Shown piece after piece: positions 52,419-64,000 of a stretch of 64,000 nucleotides of DNA. A program made the position numbers and the translations under genes. The notes below the pieces were generated by a model, which was not told the origin of the DNA, searched no databases, and worked only from the letters and a program-made list of their open reading frames with translations. Position 1 is the first letter of the stretch. Each line of letters begins with the position of its first letter. Source of the stretch: Phytophthora sp. 'mugwort' (lineage: Eukaryota; Oomycota; Peronosporomycetes; Peronosporales; Peronosporaceae); the NCBI GenBank assembly GCA_033558025.1, contig JAUCEF010000012.1:3038001-3102000 (forward strand), given 5' to 3'.

Positions 52419-53120
52419 AGTATGTCGAGCGATTCGGAGAATGATCTGAATGAAATATAAGCCGTTGAAACCTTGAAGGTTTCATCAGTCTTGACGCCGC
52501 TGATAAGCCTGCAGAAGACGATTTATTTGATGAAGATGAGTCGGACAGTGACGGTGAAGATGAAGCTACGAATAATGAAGATGAAGTGGAAGCTCAACTT
52601 GACCCGAAATCAATTGATGCGATTGTGGGGTGACACTTGCAAAAACGTTTCTGGATTCTTTGTGTGGGCAAGAGAGTGTGTTGTCGTGGGGATAAAAACT
52701 GGATAAATTTCGCGACCATAGGGAGGATGGATAGAGCGGCCGGTTGTCCCGGACGTGTACGCGCCCGTGCGACACCGTGTCAACCTATCGGTAACGAAAA
52801 AAGCTATCCTGACCTGAGGAACGAGCTCTACTGTCCTACACCCGAAACAATGATGAGTGGAGATTCACCCGCTAGCTCTGTTTATCGTTTTCGTACCAGT
52901 TGCACTTTGGCAGCATGAAGCAACTACTTCACGAACAGCTTGAAGCGCGGTTGGAAGCATACATACAGAGAAGAAACAAGATGCTGCGTCGTCGCCTCGT
53001 GTCCACGCCACCTCTTTCACCCCAGAGAGATGCGCGCACGAGTCTGATGGCCGTCAAGCCAGTACTCCCCCCTCACTTGTGTGTGTTCATTGAATTGAGA
53101 GTATGCGGGCGACGCTTGTA
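52419..53120 (+). pseudogene. piggyBac transposase N-terminal remnant
   Basis: Starts MSSDSENDLNEI then a stop, followed in another frame by an acidic segment (DEDESDSDGEDEATNNEDEV). Near 52800 KSYPDLRNELYCPTPETMMS and GDSPASSVYRF resemble the piggyBac N-terminal domain (compare RYPELYGGYYGPSAVVL and SPIDLFL in the remnant at 15453-17760), followed by a Leu/Trp region and an Arg-rich helix. No DDE core follows. The fragment is short and diverged. Confidence 0.45.
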
Positions 53121-55869
53121 GTGAAGTGTCCAGAAAGAAGGAAATCCGAAAGTGAGTTCGATTGAGTTAAATATTTTAGCCTGCTTGTCTCTCTCTACAT
53201 GCAATGTTCCTTGTGTTCCTTGTATACACTCAAAATGATCGTAAACGATTTGAGGCGCAGTAAACAAAAACGGTTCAAATCATAGGATAGACCACGTTGA
53301 AGCCAACCGTCCAATCCCAGCCGCGGTACCTCAAAGATCACCCAATCAGATCGCAAGACTCGTGTCACTTCAACTATACACCCCACATGACACGCGCTTA
53401 GCACGCGCGTACCGTGTGCCTAACGGTAGGGATCTAGCCGAGGTAGACAGCGAAGTGCAATCACAACAGATTGGGCTTGATGAACTACTATGGGTAACTG
53501 AAGAGAGTGCAGAGCACTTGCAAAGTCTCCCCCGCTGCCGACGGCCGGAAACCGTTGCGGGATAAGTACCATTGCGACGTATGTTTCACTCAGCTCGCGT
53601 CACGTATATTTGTGCATGAAGCCAAAGCATACCATAAATGAGGTATGCCGTAGCTACTGGGTATCTCGCACATCACTTTCCAGAACGGCACGGACATCTT
53701 GGACAACCTGCATGGCAAGATTTGTCTGCGCAAGTCGCATGCCAAGCACCTCCGTACTTTGTCTGAGAAAATATGAGTGATTAAGCGTGGGAATTCAGAG
53801 TAAAGGGCAGGATAATAATGATCCCACTGATTGAATGATAATTTACAAACCTCCACCAACTTCGCTCCCTATGGTTGTTTGTATACACAGTTCCCACTCT
53901 GATAGCTATTAAATTGTTTTACATAATACGAATACCTTCCACCGAAGGTATCAAATTGGCGAGTGTGATCTATACCGCTCATGGATAACGATGCGCATCG
54001 TCTTCGTCTACACCGCTCACCTATACATTCACCACGTCGCCCAACACTTGAAGTACCGTAATCCCCCTGTCAAAAGCGTCACCCGATATGCACAGCGGTT
54101 ACGTGTCTTGGGCACTTGGCAAAAGCTACGATATGCACGCACTTAATGGTTACAACACGGTTCTGTCGAAAGCACACACTGCGTGACAACACACAGAGCC
54201 AAAGTGACCAGACGCGGTTAACGCGCGCCAATATCTTGCATTTGGGTCCACGTACGGAGCTGAGCTTTTGCATAGAGCTTCACCGATCTAATGGCTTAAG
54301 ACTCTGTAATTTTGCGCAGCGCAGAGCTGATATTGACTGATTTTGTGGTGTTGCATTTTGGCATTAGAAGGAAATGGTACCTGCATTGACTTGTTTGGTC
54401 ATATATGGCTAGCACCTACTGCTAGTAGTATTATTCTACCACACATAGTCGTAGCTGGCACAACTATCAGAGGACCAGACGAGTAGACACTGGCAGCATC
54501 GTCGGAGTTAAACTTCCGTGACAAGTCGTTTAACCTGTTAAACCAACCCCAGTAAATTACCTGTATTTTAGGTGACCCTTCTGACAAGATTCGTAACAGC
54601 TGATTGCCAAAGCGACGCATTTGACAAGGGGGATTACGGTATACTAGATTCTATATAATATTATATGTACAGCTTCACGTCACCCTAAAATTTCTCTGAT
54701 TTGAGTGGTTAATGCGCTGTCGTATTCCCAAAATTACAAAACCATTGTAGCAATACCAGTGTTTTTAATGGTTGCGCTCAATGTTCCTCACGAAAACATG
54801 CTACACTTTCAAAATGATGTCCAAAAGAAATGGTTGCCTGAGGAGAACGCCATCGACGAGTCTATCCGAGACCAGCATCTGACCAAACACTCACTAATCT
54901 AATAAGTGCAGTATGGGGACTGCTGGACGAGGAAGGCATTAAGAAGGCATTTAAAAGGCAATCCCGATATCGAAGTTTAACGTAGCAAACATGTGTTGAC
55001 ATATACAGATGGTCTTCTTGATGTGAATCCCTACTCTTGGAATACACGCTTAACAGGATTGAAAACATGGTTCTCGATGACCAGCAGAACCCAAACCGAA
55101 TTAGTTATCCACTCTCACTTTTAAACGTAATATGGAATACAATATCGAAAAACAATCCAGACTCGACGAGCTTAACTGTACGAAAATATCAGTTTTGTGC
55201 AGGATGTCTGAAGAAGTCCAGCAAGGACATCTCCGCCTATGTCTTGCTTCCTGTATAGCCCCTCTCGTAGTTCCCGAAATTCCTCACAGACGTGTCAGAC
55301 TTTCCTTTGAAGCCGCGCGGATGATAAGTTTGGTGATCCATTTGGGGTGATCCTTTTTGACATCAGGAGTGGACGATCCTGCTGCACGCACGCTGTGGTA
55401 TCGATAGGTTCGTCATCGTCAGTTCTATCCCACTACCCTCGACACCGCAGAAGGATTCGTCAGTGGGTTCGTCTAATGTGATCCCTGTGATGTATTGTGA
55501 TGCTCTGTCGCTGTCGTCGGGTTTAAGCATGTATGCGCAAGAGAATTACTGAATGCGTGAATGGATGAGGCGAGTTTTGAGCAAGACCAATAGGTGGGAG
55601 CACAACTGGCTACAATTACCGGATAGGTGGTACTACCGGATGTCCCACTATATTAACACGTGTTGCTGTGCCCAACTCGCCGCGTCACATTTTGTCGGGA
55701 TGTTGACTGGACATTGAAAGTGAGTGTATTGAACTCCGGTTAGAAACTAGTCTTACCGCAGCTCACAACAAGGACTATCTCATCCCAGCCACCAGCATAT
55801 TCACCGCTAGTAGTAGCTAGCCTTCTAGAAGCATAACGTTCACTCTCGAATTCGCCAGGCACCAAATCT
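53121..55869. other. Long interval with no recognised gene
   Basis: Only short open frames on both strands without motifs. Near 53565-53640 a sequence YHCDVCFTQLASRIFVHEAK is loosely like a C2H2 finger, but it is isolated. The part near 55360-55870 may be Copia-related flank of the pol remnant that starts at 55870. Confidence 0.3.
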
Positions 55870-58390
55870 TGAAACCAGCATCGCACTGGTTGGCAACGGA
55901 CTTGGCTTCACCTTGGTTGAAACGAATTGCTATCTCCTTGATGTACTGCTTCTGCGTCACGTGCAACGATTACTTCGACAGGTCATGCTTGATCTCCATG
56001 CCCAAAACGTACTTTGAGATGCCAAGGCCCTTGATCCGAAAGCGTGCCTTAACCATCGACTTCACCTTGTCAATGTCTCTGCTGTGCCGTGCAGCAATGA
56101 GCATGTCGTTGACATAAAGGCAGATCAGCACGCGCATGCCGTCATGGTCCTTGGCGTAGATGCATTGATCGGCGGAGCAAGCCTCGAAACTAATCTCCGA
56201 GAGAAACACATTCAGTGTCTTGTGACAAGCAAAGGCGGCTTGCTTGAGACCGTCTAATGATTTTTGCAGCAGGCACACTTTGTCGATGTCAACATCGAGA
56301 CCTAGGGAGGCTCCATATATACCAGCTCATCAAAATTCGCCTTGCGAAATGCTGTATACACATCAATCTGGGCGATGATATAACCCTCGGCGCAACACAG
56401 AGCGAAAACGATCCGAACGAGTTGATGTTCGCAACAGGAGCGTAAGTGTCAAAGAAGTCGACTCCAAACAGCTGTCAGTAGCCCAAGGCAAACAGTCGTG
56501 CTTTGAAGCGGATGATCGCGCCTTCAGCATTCATTTTCAGCGCGAATACCCATTTGCACTCAATCACTTTCATGTCTGCCTTGCGCTTTACCAGTCTCCA
56601 GGTCTCGTTGCGACGATGAGCATCAAGATCAGCATTGACAGCATCAATACACTTATTTCTCTCACATGAACGCATTGCAGCGGCGTAGCTGGTTGGGGCA
56701 TGAGCAATGCATGCCAACTGAGTGTGTAAGCAATGGCATCAAGTCGGGAGCGCTTGCTCCGTTGCTCGCCGAGGTCGACATCATTATGCTCAAAACTCTG
56801 GTCATATTTAAGGAGGTACTGCGAGTGCTCTCGAGGTTCTACATTCCGTAGAATGCACGCGTGGTGTTAGCGTTGTACACAATGTTGGCCGCCGGGCGAA
56901 ACACCAGGAACATGACTCATGCTCTGATCACCCAACTGCTCGCGACCCATATCAAAAACGGAATCGTCTGATGGTAGCATCTCTTCGTCGTTGGCTGGGT
57001 CGTTATGCTCGCTAGCATCCACTTCCATTGGTTCATGATGCCCTATTTTAGCCTCTGACGGACGCCGTACAAGCTCATCATCATCATCACCCTCAATCAT
57101 TACTTCAGGAATTCCACCAGCTCCATCACCATCAGCATTTACGTTGTAGTCATAGATACAATCGACTTGGCGCATATCCAGGATCATGGAGCGACTCACA
57201 ACCACCACGCCGGTATCGAGTTTCAGAATCCGATAGGCCTTCGCGCCTTCCGCATAACCCGAGTAATATGCAGCGGAAACTCGTTGCATCAAGCTTGGTT
57301 CGCCTCGACTTGTCGATGTGTGCATAACCGAGCGAGACAAATACCTTCAAGTTTTCGATGCTCCGGCGGCAGCCAAGCAGGTTTCGAATGGGATCGCGTC
57401 CGGGCGACGCGAACCCGTTATCCCGTTGGTCGTATAAATGGCAGTGTTGACAGCTTCGGCCCACCATCGCTGCTGAACGCCTTTGTAGTGCATGAGACAC
57501 CTTGCCATTTCTATCACAGTCCTGTTCATCCGTTCGGCAACGCCATTTTGCTGTGGACTGTACGGTGCAATAAGCTGATGCACGATCCCATTATCCACCC
57601 ATATGCGAGTGAACCCCTTCTTGACAAACTCAGTGCCAGTGTCTGAGCGGATGAACTTCAATTTCGCGTTCCACTGGTTCTCTATTAGCCTCTTCTACTC
57701 GTCGGACTTCGTCGCCACCTCGCTTTTAGCTTTCAGGAAGTAGCCCGTCACGAACCGAGAGTAATCGTCCACAAAGCAGCACGTAGCGGGATCCACTGCT
57801 CGAAGTGACCCGCATTGGTCCCATCACATCGGCACGCACGAGTTGGAGGACACTCGTCGTCTTCACTGGATTCGACGCCTTCCTTCCTTCCTTTCTTGGC
57901 TACCTGCTGCTTCCCCATAGAGCAGCCTCCGCATAACGCACCGTCATCCTGTTTTTCAGTTTTGGCAACCCGTGGGTCACAGCCTTCGTCTTCTGGAAGT
58001 TGTCGTTGGGCGTGTGACCGAGGCGGACATGCCATACCTCCCACTTACTCGAAGTCGGGTGGTGTTCAACATATTGGGCTGTGGGCACAGAATCTTCATT
58101 CAGCTTGTAAACATTACCGCTGCGCGGTGCCACAGATGCAAATGGGTGCCCTTCATGATCTTGCACTTGGCCTTTGTGAACTCTATCATGAACCCCTTCG
58201 ACGCGAGTTTCGACACAGACATCAATGGTCGATCCAGTCGCGGAATGTGCAGGACGTCGGTCATGGTTATAGTGTGATTGTTGCACTTCATCACGACGTC
58301 TTCTATCCCACTGCAGCTAAATTCTCTCCATCCGCAATGTGGACATCAATACTCGATGGCAGATCGCGGTACGTGATGTAAACCGTCCAA
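55870..58390 (-). pseudogene. Ty1/Copia pol (protease end, integrase, reverse transcriptase), degraded
   Basis: From right to left the minus strand reads SSIDVHIADGENLAAVG near 58350 (protease end), then a GAG-pre-integrase segment WHVRLGHTPNDNFQ near 58040. The integrase at 57347-57661 gives MKFIRSDTGTEFVKKGF and NGIVHQLIAPYSPQQNGVAE, with Asp and Glu of the DDE triad. At 56475-56717 CIDAVNADLDAHRRNETWRL and VIECKWVFALKMN open the RVT_2 reverse transcriptase. At 55970-56278 VCLLQKSLDGLKQA, LYVNDMLIA (YxDD with the first Asp changed to Asn) and YVLGMEI follow. The RNase H is missing, and frameshifts separate the blocks. No gag is present on the right side, where Helitron sequence begins. Confidence 0.85.
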
Positions 58391-58410
58391 ACCGAGGGAT
58401 GCCGAAAGAG

Positions 58411-60965
58411 CTCGAGTACGACGCGCAAAAATGTCACCGGCGGAAAGGGAACGTGTGAGATTGAGATACCCAGCACGCCAGCGCGCCACGTGGGCTACTC
58501 TGTCGGAGGAGGGAAGAAATGCCGAGGGGGGCGCAATCGACTACGCCAAGATGAATCCCGTGCAAATCGAACTGAAGAGGGCTGGAGGTGCCAGATAGAT
58601 ACCGGCAGCGCCAAGTAGATTCGCGTGCGGACCGGGCGCAAGAGGTGCAGTAGGCTGATCGCGAGCGTGACCGTTTGCGTCACGAGGTGGCGCGAGCAAG
58701 TCGAGCAGAAGAGGAGGAGAATGCAGAGCGAGGGCTTGGTCGAGTACGCCGTGCCAGCGCGCGACGAGGCCACGATATCTGCAACCATCAAGACGTCGAG
58801 GTTGTCAACGGTTACCGAACCAAATCTACTGGATGGACGCCACAAGCTACCTGCGACTACAGTTGGGACCACTTCAACGCGTGGAAATGGTCTGGTGAGT
58901 CGAAAAATCGAGTTCGACGGCCAAGCTTCCTCCTCTATCCCCTACACCACCCCGCCTTTTGCAGCTATACAGGGACCCATAGTTCTAGCGCCACATATGT
59001 TCCTACAACCAGGCATTCGGCTTCACCTCCATTGGCGCATCGAGCAGCGACCGGAGCATGCTCGAGGATGTGAACCAAGACGCCAGTGAGGCTGGACAAA
59101 CAGTATGTCTACACGTACCAGATTTAGGGGGGGCATGAGACACTTTCTCGGCTCCTAACTTTCCTGCACGGATCCCTACACTCCAACCAGTGCAACCAAA
59201 GTTTGCGCAGATCTACATCGTGGACCCGGCAGCGCGCATAGTGCCGTATGAGGATTTTCAGCAACTTGGACCGCGTAGCGTTGGGCGACGAGGCGATGAT
59301 GGCTAAACAATACCCGTTTGTGCAGCAGTTCCTCTCCTTCGGGAAAAAAATCATGAGCACCGCGGTAACGAATGGGACGTTGTCGATGGGAGGTTCCGCC
59401 TACACGAGAAGCGTTCGCAGCCTGGTACGTACAACTTGCCTACTGTATCAGAAGTTGGCGCAACTCTTATTGAAAACGGAAATCCCAACAAACCGCGTGA
59501 TATTATACGCTACGCAAAAGTCCACACGTTGACGCGTACACGCATCGTATGATCCTCTTCAATACCCATTACTTCTTCCGTACGGAGAGCTCGGGTGGAC
59601 ATCAACAAGCACGAAATGTCTCTTCTGGAGCACGTTGCCTTTCAATTGTACCAGAAGGACGATGATAAGTCCGCGCTACATCAAGGCGGGCGGCTCTTTC
59701 AACAGTATTGCGTCGACCAGCAGGCCAATTGTCAGCAGGAACACCTTCCATGGGTGGCCTCGGACCAGACCGAGATTCGTGCTGAACAGTACAGCGGGTT
59801 TCGAGACGCACTTCTGAATGAAATTACCGTTGTATTGGGCGAGGGGGAGGGGCTCCTTACCGAATATGATCGAGCAACCCTTACGTTTGTGGCTTTCTGA
59901 CTGCCCTGAACATCAGTCCACACACTGCTTGAACCCAATTGACAAGTGTGTGATATTACCTTCTACACATTCGGTCAGCTGAGGGCCATTTATAAATCGT
60001 ACCAATATGTGATTATTGCTCGAGCATACGACAAACCTAGACATTTTTGTTACAGCGACTTGTAACGCCAAGGTGGTGGAGGGTCGATGAAAAAATCCCA
60101 GCCTCAAATCGATCGCCCAGTATCGACAGGACATCGTATAGCGGGTGTGGCAACAAAAGCTATCTTCGCTGTTAAAGGACCTAGATGAAAGGTATTCTAG
60201 GTCGTGCCCAAGCTCGGATCTACGTCGTTAAATTTCAGGAAAGCGTGCTACCGCATGCGCAAATATTGATCACATTGGTGGACAAGGGCAAGCCACGAAT
60301 CAGAGAGATTATCGATAAATTGGTACCCGCGAAAATTCCCGACACGGAACCAAACCCGCTACGTTATGAAACATGATCCGTGTCGGCCGGCATATCCAAT
60401 GTCGCCATGCATAAAGGATGGGAAATGCAGCAAATGATACCCTAAGCCATTCGCCGAGGTTACACAGGGTGGGGAAGAGAGATACAAGCGTTCGAGAAAA
60501 GCGTCGCCCGGACGGGATCCCATATTTAAAGGAAAAGAGTACGAAAACGCTACGGTGAACAAGTGGGTTGCCCCTTACAACCAGTACCTATTTCAGAAGT
60601 ACACAACTGCCAACACGTACATTAACGTGGAAGTGCACGGTGATCACAGGGGTGAAAGATCTGTACACATACGTGCACAAGGGTTCCAACATGGTGGTCA
60701 TTACGGCTGATAGTGTGCACGGAGAGAGTGCGTCCGCACAAATGGAGCCCAATGAGATCCTTCGGTACCTTAATACGAGGTATATATTGCCGGTGGAGGC
60801 TTGCATGAGGCTCCTCGCTACTTCGTACAAAGGAAAACAACGCCATTACAACGCTACCGATCCATTTGGAGGCGAACAAATGGTGCCGTTCGGTCCAGCG
60901 AGGAACCGGACCGTGTAGCACTCAAGGTCAACATATGGCGCTGACCAGATTTTTCGAGTTATGCG
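58411..60965 (+). pseudogene. Second Helitron RepHel fragment, truncated
   Basis: Homologous to the Helitron at 26121-31130: AAAATGTCACCGGCGGAAAG at 58429 corresponds to 26519 in the first copy, and collinear similarity runs to GACCAGATTTTTCGAGTT near 60941-60958 (29081-29098 in the first copy). Readable parts include RAQARIYVVKFQESVLPHAQ (HUH region with the second His changed to Gln), SALHQGGRLFQQYCVDQQAN near 59665-59730, and NRTHECHINVEV-like remnants. The helicase half is absent: similarity stops at about 60965 where the MULE begins. Some segments (59595-59900) are better preserved here than in the first copy. Confidence 0.85.
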
Positions 60966-61017
60966 AGTGTCGACGACGTCGTGGAGCTTGTCCTCTCAGA
61001 TAACGTCGATATGTCAG

Positions 61018-64000
61018 GTAACTCAAGCGGAACTAGCGATTCAAGCACCGGCCACGACGTCTCCGATTATGGCCCTCCGCTAAGGTGACCCAGTTCAAGT
61101 CCTGGAAAGATTTCCACGACTTCATTGAGGCCTATCAGTCTCACTCGTACAAGGTAAGTATCAACTTTATATCCAATACGTCACCGCTTTCTGACATGGC
61201 TATTTGTATGCTATATTTAGATTTTCCGTGTCAGAATGAATACTACTGCTGCTGAGCCCAATCGAAGATAAAATAGTCAAGTGGGCGACAGGTATCGTAA
61301 TTATTCCTGAACACCTCGGATACTACGTGAAGACTCTAGTTTGCATACACAGCGGAAAGTACAAGGCTCGCCGGAACGGGAAAACGACTGCGACGGTAGC
61401 CAAGATAGAGGGGTTGCACAGCCCAGGTGAGGGTTCATATCATTAGCACACGGTTGGTGTCAGACAGTCTCAGTAATTATCGAACTGGTACAGTGCCTAC
61501 CAGATGGGCACTCTGATATCAATCGGGCTCGATTTCGTGCTGGACGAGTACGATTGCCGTTTTAATTTGCTAGATTAATGACGAGGTTTTGTGTTGGTTT
61601 GTCTAGCAGGGACATTTTCTGTCTGCGTCACGTCGAGTAATTTACTTTACAACCACAAGTTGACGAAGCAGTTGTATACCCAGTATGCATCAATCCGTAC
61701 GGCGATCGCGCCTGCTGTACTACAAACTGTGGATGTGTTACGGAAATCGGGAGCAAAGAAAACAGGCCTCCGCAAGTAGATTATCGAGAATTCGGACAGC
61801 AATCCGACCAACCGTGGTGTGCAATATCGTCCGTCTACTGAAGAGGCTGATAAAGAGCTAGGTCGAAACACAACACACAAGTTCAAAACGGTTAAAGGCA
61901 TGGATGACACGGTTTGGAGAAGAAAGAAGGAAATGCTGGTCGCATTTTCGTCGATCGCTTCGGCGAAAAGGTACATTTTCAAATGTGTTTGAATGAATAA
62001 TTACATTTTAACGTTCCTCTAACACATTCAGTTTGCTTCAGGTAATTGCAACATGTATTACGTTCAAACAAATCAAATGCGATCATCGACGCAACCCATG
62101 GCACCAATGCTGCAAAGTACAAGGTATTTTCTTTTATGTTCCACGACGCATTTGGGCATGGGCAGTTTGTTCAGCATGCTCTCTTGGGAACGAGCGTACT
62201 ACACTCCTGACCGCACTCGAAAAATTCAAGAAGAAGAACCCAGCGTGGGTTAAAGTTCAGTGCGTTTTGATCGACAAGGATTTTACTGAGATGTCCGTTC
62301 TGAAGACTTCATTTCCGGACGCTACTATCCTACTCTGTCAATTTCACGTCCTCAACTACCCCCGCGAAGAAATAGTTTCATCGGACTTTGGATTTACCTC
62401 CTCCAAAAAGATCAAATGCGGAGTACTATCAGTCTACTTGCGTACGCGAGGACGGAGAAAGAGCATGAGAAACATCGGACGATTCTGCTGTTCCTTACTA
62501 ATATGGGCAAAATGGCAACATAGGAGTCGACCAGGTCATCGGCCAACTTATACGAAGCCAATATCCAGATTGCGTTGGTGACGAAACGTCTACTGGAGAA
62601 CCTCGCGATTAGGATTCATCTACACATCGATTTGAGGTGTACTTCACAAAAAAATGGAAAATATTTTATCGGAATTATGGTGTGGCAACAAACGCCAAAA
62701 TGCTGTTACTTTGGGGAATAACACAATAATCGGCTCGAATCATCGTGGAAACAACTGAAGGAGTGGGTCGATTCTTTCGTGGAATTGGACGAGTGCATTG
62801 CAAAAAAATGTTTTCGTGTTCGCGTTTTTAACGTCTCGACTGTACATAACCCAGAGTACGATCGCGAGATGACTGTCGTCACTAGTATTGTAAGCAAGCA
62901 TGCCTGCAAGCAGAGTTTGACGCAATACCAGCACGCGAGACGTCGGGATACCACCTACCATTACTATGAAGATATTCCGGATTTATACTTCATCAAGAAC
63001 GAATCAATGGAGGGAGCGGTGTCGATGATCCACACACTGAGTACGTAGTGAACAAGATAAAGTCGGAATGCTCCTGCTTATTTATTACCACGCGGTTATT
63101 GCCGTGTCGTCACGTCTTCTTCATACGGTTGGCGTTAGGATAAGAAACAGTTATTCCTACCGAACTATTACATCGAAGATGGTTGCTCTCTTTAACTCGC
63201 GCAGCGGTCCCGCCTCCGGATCTCTCGTCTCCGTCATTTGCAGTGGATAACGTAATTGAAGAGGCTCAGGCACCATGGAACTCCAATAGGAAGTACCGTG
63301 AGGCTAACAATGGGCCAGCGCCATTTGTGATACGATGGCTGGCCTGGGCATGTCGGAGTATCGTTCAGCTATGCAAGTGCTCCGCCGAACGGCCGACATG
63401 TTCAAGCAGCGTAAATTCGAACGGCTGTTTAACGGATCGGGTCATACGGAAATAATTAATCAGTAAAACGAGACAGATATTCACCCTACAGAGATCGATA
63501 TCCCATAATTCTCAGCACCGGGCAGCTCTTTCCCGGCAACGCGTACGGTCATGCGGGCATGATGTTGGAACAGAACAGCGAGACTGGCACCCAGACGGGG
63601 TCCCAGAGGGCCGATGATGCGTGGGACGGGAACGCAAACGGGCGTGGAAGCTGCAACGAGAACTAAGGCGGGTATTGACGGCGGGACGGCTACTGATGAC
63701 CAAGTCAGGTTTTGCCGAGTAAAACTTCATCGAATGTGACAAAGAAAAGGAGTAATATATGCGATCGACTGGAGGAAGTTGGATTCTCCGATGATTTTCT
63801 TAACTTGAAAACCCAAGAGGCCACGAGGACGTCAAAAGCAGAAGCCAAAAGCTAAGAAATCTCAAGGAAGCGTCTTTATCTCAATGTCAACAGAAGGCCC
63901 AAAGATGCTTGAGAAAAAGCTGAGTATCTCATCTGTGGGAGACTGGCTTCGAGAAGATCCTACGTACGAATCAGCTGCGGATACTATAAAGCGATTCAAA
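61018..64000 (+). pseudogene. MULE transposase with FAR1 and SWIM zinc-finger domains, running off the window
   Basis: The frame begins MSGNSSGTSDSSTGHDVSDY near 61018 and reads VTQFKSWKDFHDFIEAYQSH to SYK, then a 67-bp intron (61154-61220) and IFRVRMNTTAAEPN. Next come an N-terminal zinc-binding part (YYVKTLVCIHSGKYKAR), HKLTKQLYTQYASIRTAIAP, and the catalytic core: VLIDKDFTEMSVLKTSFPDA with LCQFHVLNYPREEI near 62260-62370. Further on are VVTSIVSKHACKQSLTQYQH, and a SWIM finger CSC...LLPCRHVFFIR near 63070-63125. After it PPDLSSPSFAVDNVIEEAQA follows. From about 63811 KRPRGRQKQKPKAKKSQGSV is open to the window edge, so the protein continues. Several frameshifts and stops break it (for instance near 61780 and 63050). 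Confidence 0.85.
61154..61220 (+). other. Intron in the MULE transposase
   Basis: Begins GTAAGTATCA and ends GCTATATTTAG. Removing it joins SYK to IFRV in phase 0. The size (67 bp) is normal for oomycetes. Confidence 0.7.

Noticed and set aside
54705..55258. Short plus-strand frames as a small gene
   Set aside because: Composition and length are unremarkable, no start signal and no motif.
49570..58390. Copia gag at 49570-50560 and Copia pol at 55870-58390 as one element
   Set aside because: Both are on the minus strand, so gag should lie at higher coordinates than pol; it lies at lower ones, and both pieces carry parts of the protease.

Overview
The window looks like a transposon-rich, gene-poor stretch of an oomycete nuclear genome, most likely Phytophthora or a close relative. 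The reasons are: a complete GH28 polygalacturonase and a secreted cysteine-containing protein that I recall (from memory, not a search) as belonging to a large oomycete multigene family; matches to the oomycete initiator (TCATTCT followed by a T-rich tract) just upstream of both; very short introns (53 and 67 bp); and a mixture of chromovirus Gypsy, Copia, Helitron, PIF/Harbinger, piggyBac, hAT and FAR1-type MULE elements, nearly all broken.

Layout. 1-1056: a plus-strand chromodomain plus cysteine-peptidase frame interrupted by one in-frame TGA. 1080-5990: minus-strand Gypsy chromovirus, degraded. 7573-8658: intact polygalacturonase, convergent with a GH28 pseudogene (9000-9705). 9922-11133: type II membrane glycosyltransferase-like gene. 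11241-11400: palindromic MITE-like repeat. 11540-14010: degraded PIF/Harbinger element. 14680-17760: basic ORF and degraded piggyBac transposase containing striking inverted duplications. 18747-20881: host-like two-exon gene with IQ, EF-hand and C2H2 zinc-finger features. 21600-23190: second Harbinger-like remnant. 23280-26100: repeats only. 26121-31130: Helitron Rep/helicase remnant. 31500-31775: short Helitron-like repeat. 32431-33600: MULE and other remnants. 34103-41620: Gypsy chromovirus with two LTRs, about 97% identical over their shared part by eye, an integrase with all three catalytic acidic residues, and an antisense frame beside the 3' LTR. 43677-45380: intact secreted-protein gene. 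47050-49080: hAT remnant. 49570-50560: Copia gag remnant. 51060-51292: second short Helitron-like repeat. 52419-53120: piggyBac N-terminal remnant. 55870-58390: Copia pol remnant. 58411-60965: second, truncated Helitron, abutting a MULE transposase (61018-64000) that runs out of the window.

Only four genes look intact and host-like: the polygalacturonase, the glycosyltransferase-like protein, the IQ/EF-hand protein and the 567-residue secreted protein. They sit as islands between nested transposons, the arrangement typical of the repeat-rich compartments of Phytophthora genomes, where secreted host-interaction genes tend to lie. No RxLR effector, tRNA, rRNA or CRISPR array was recognised.
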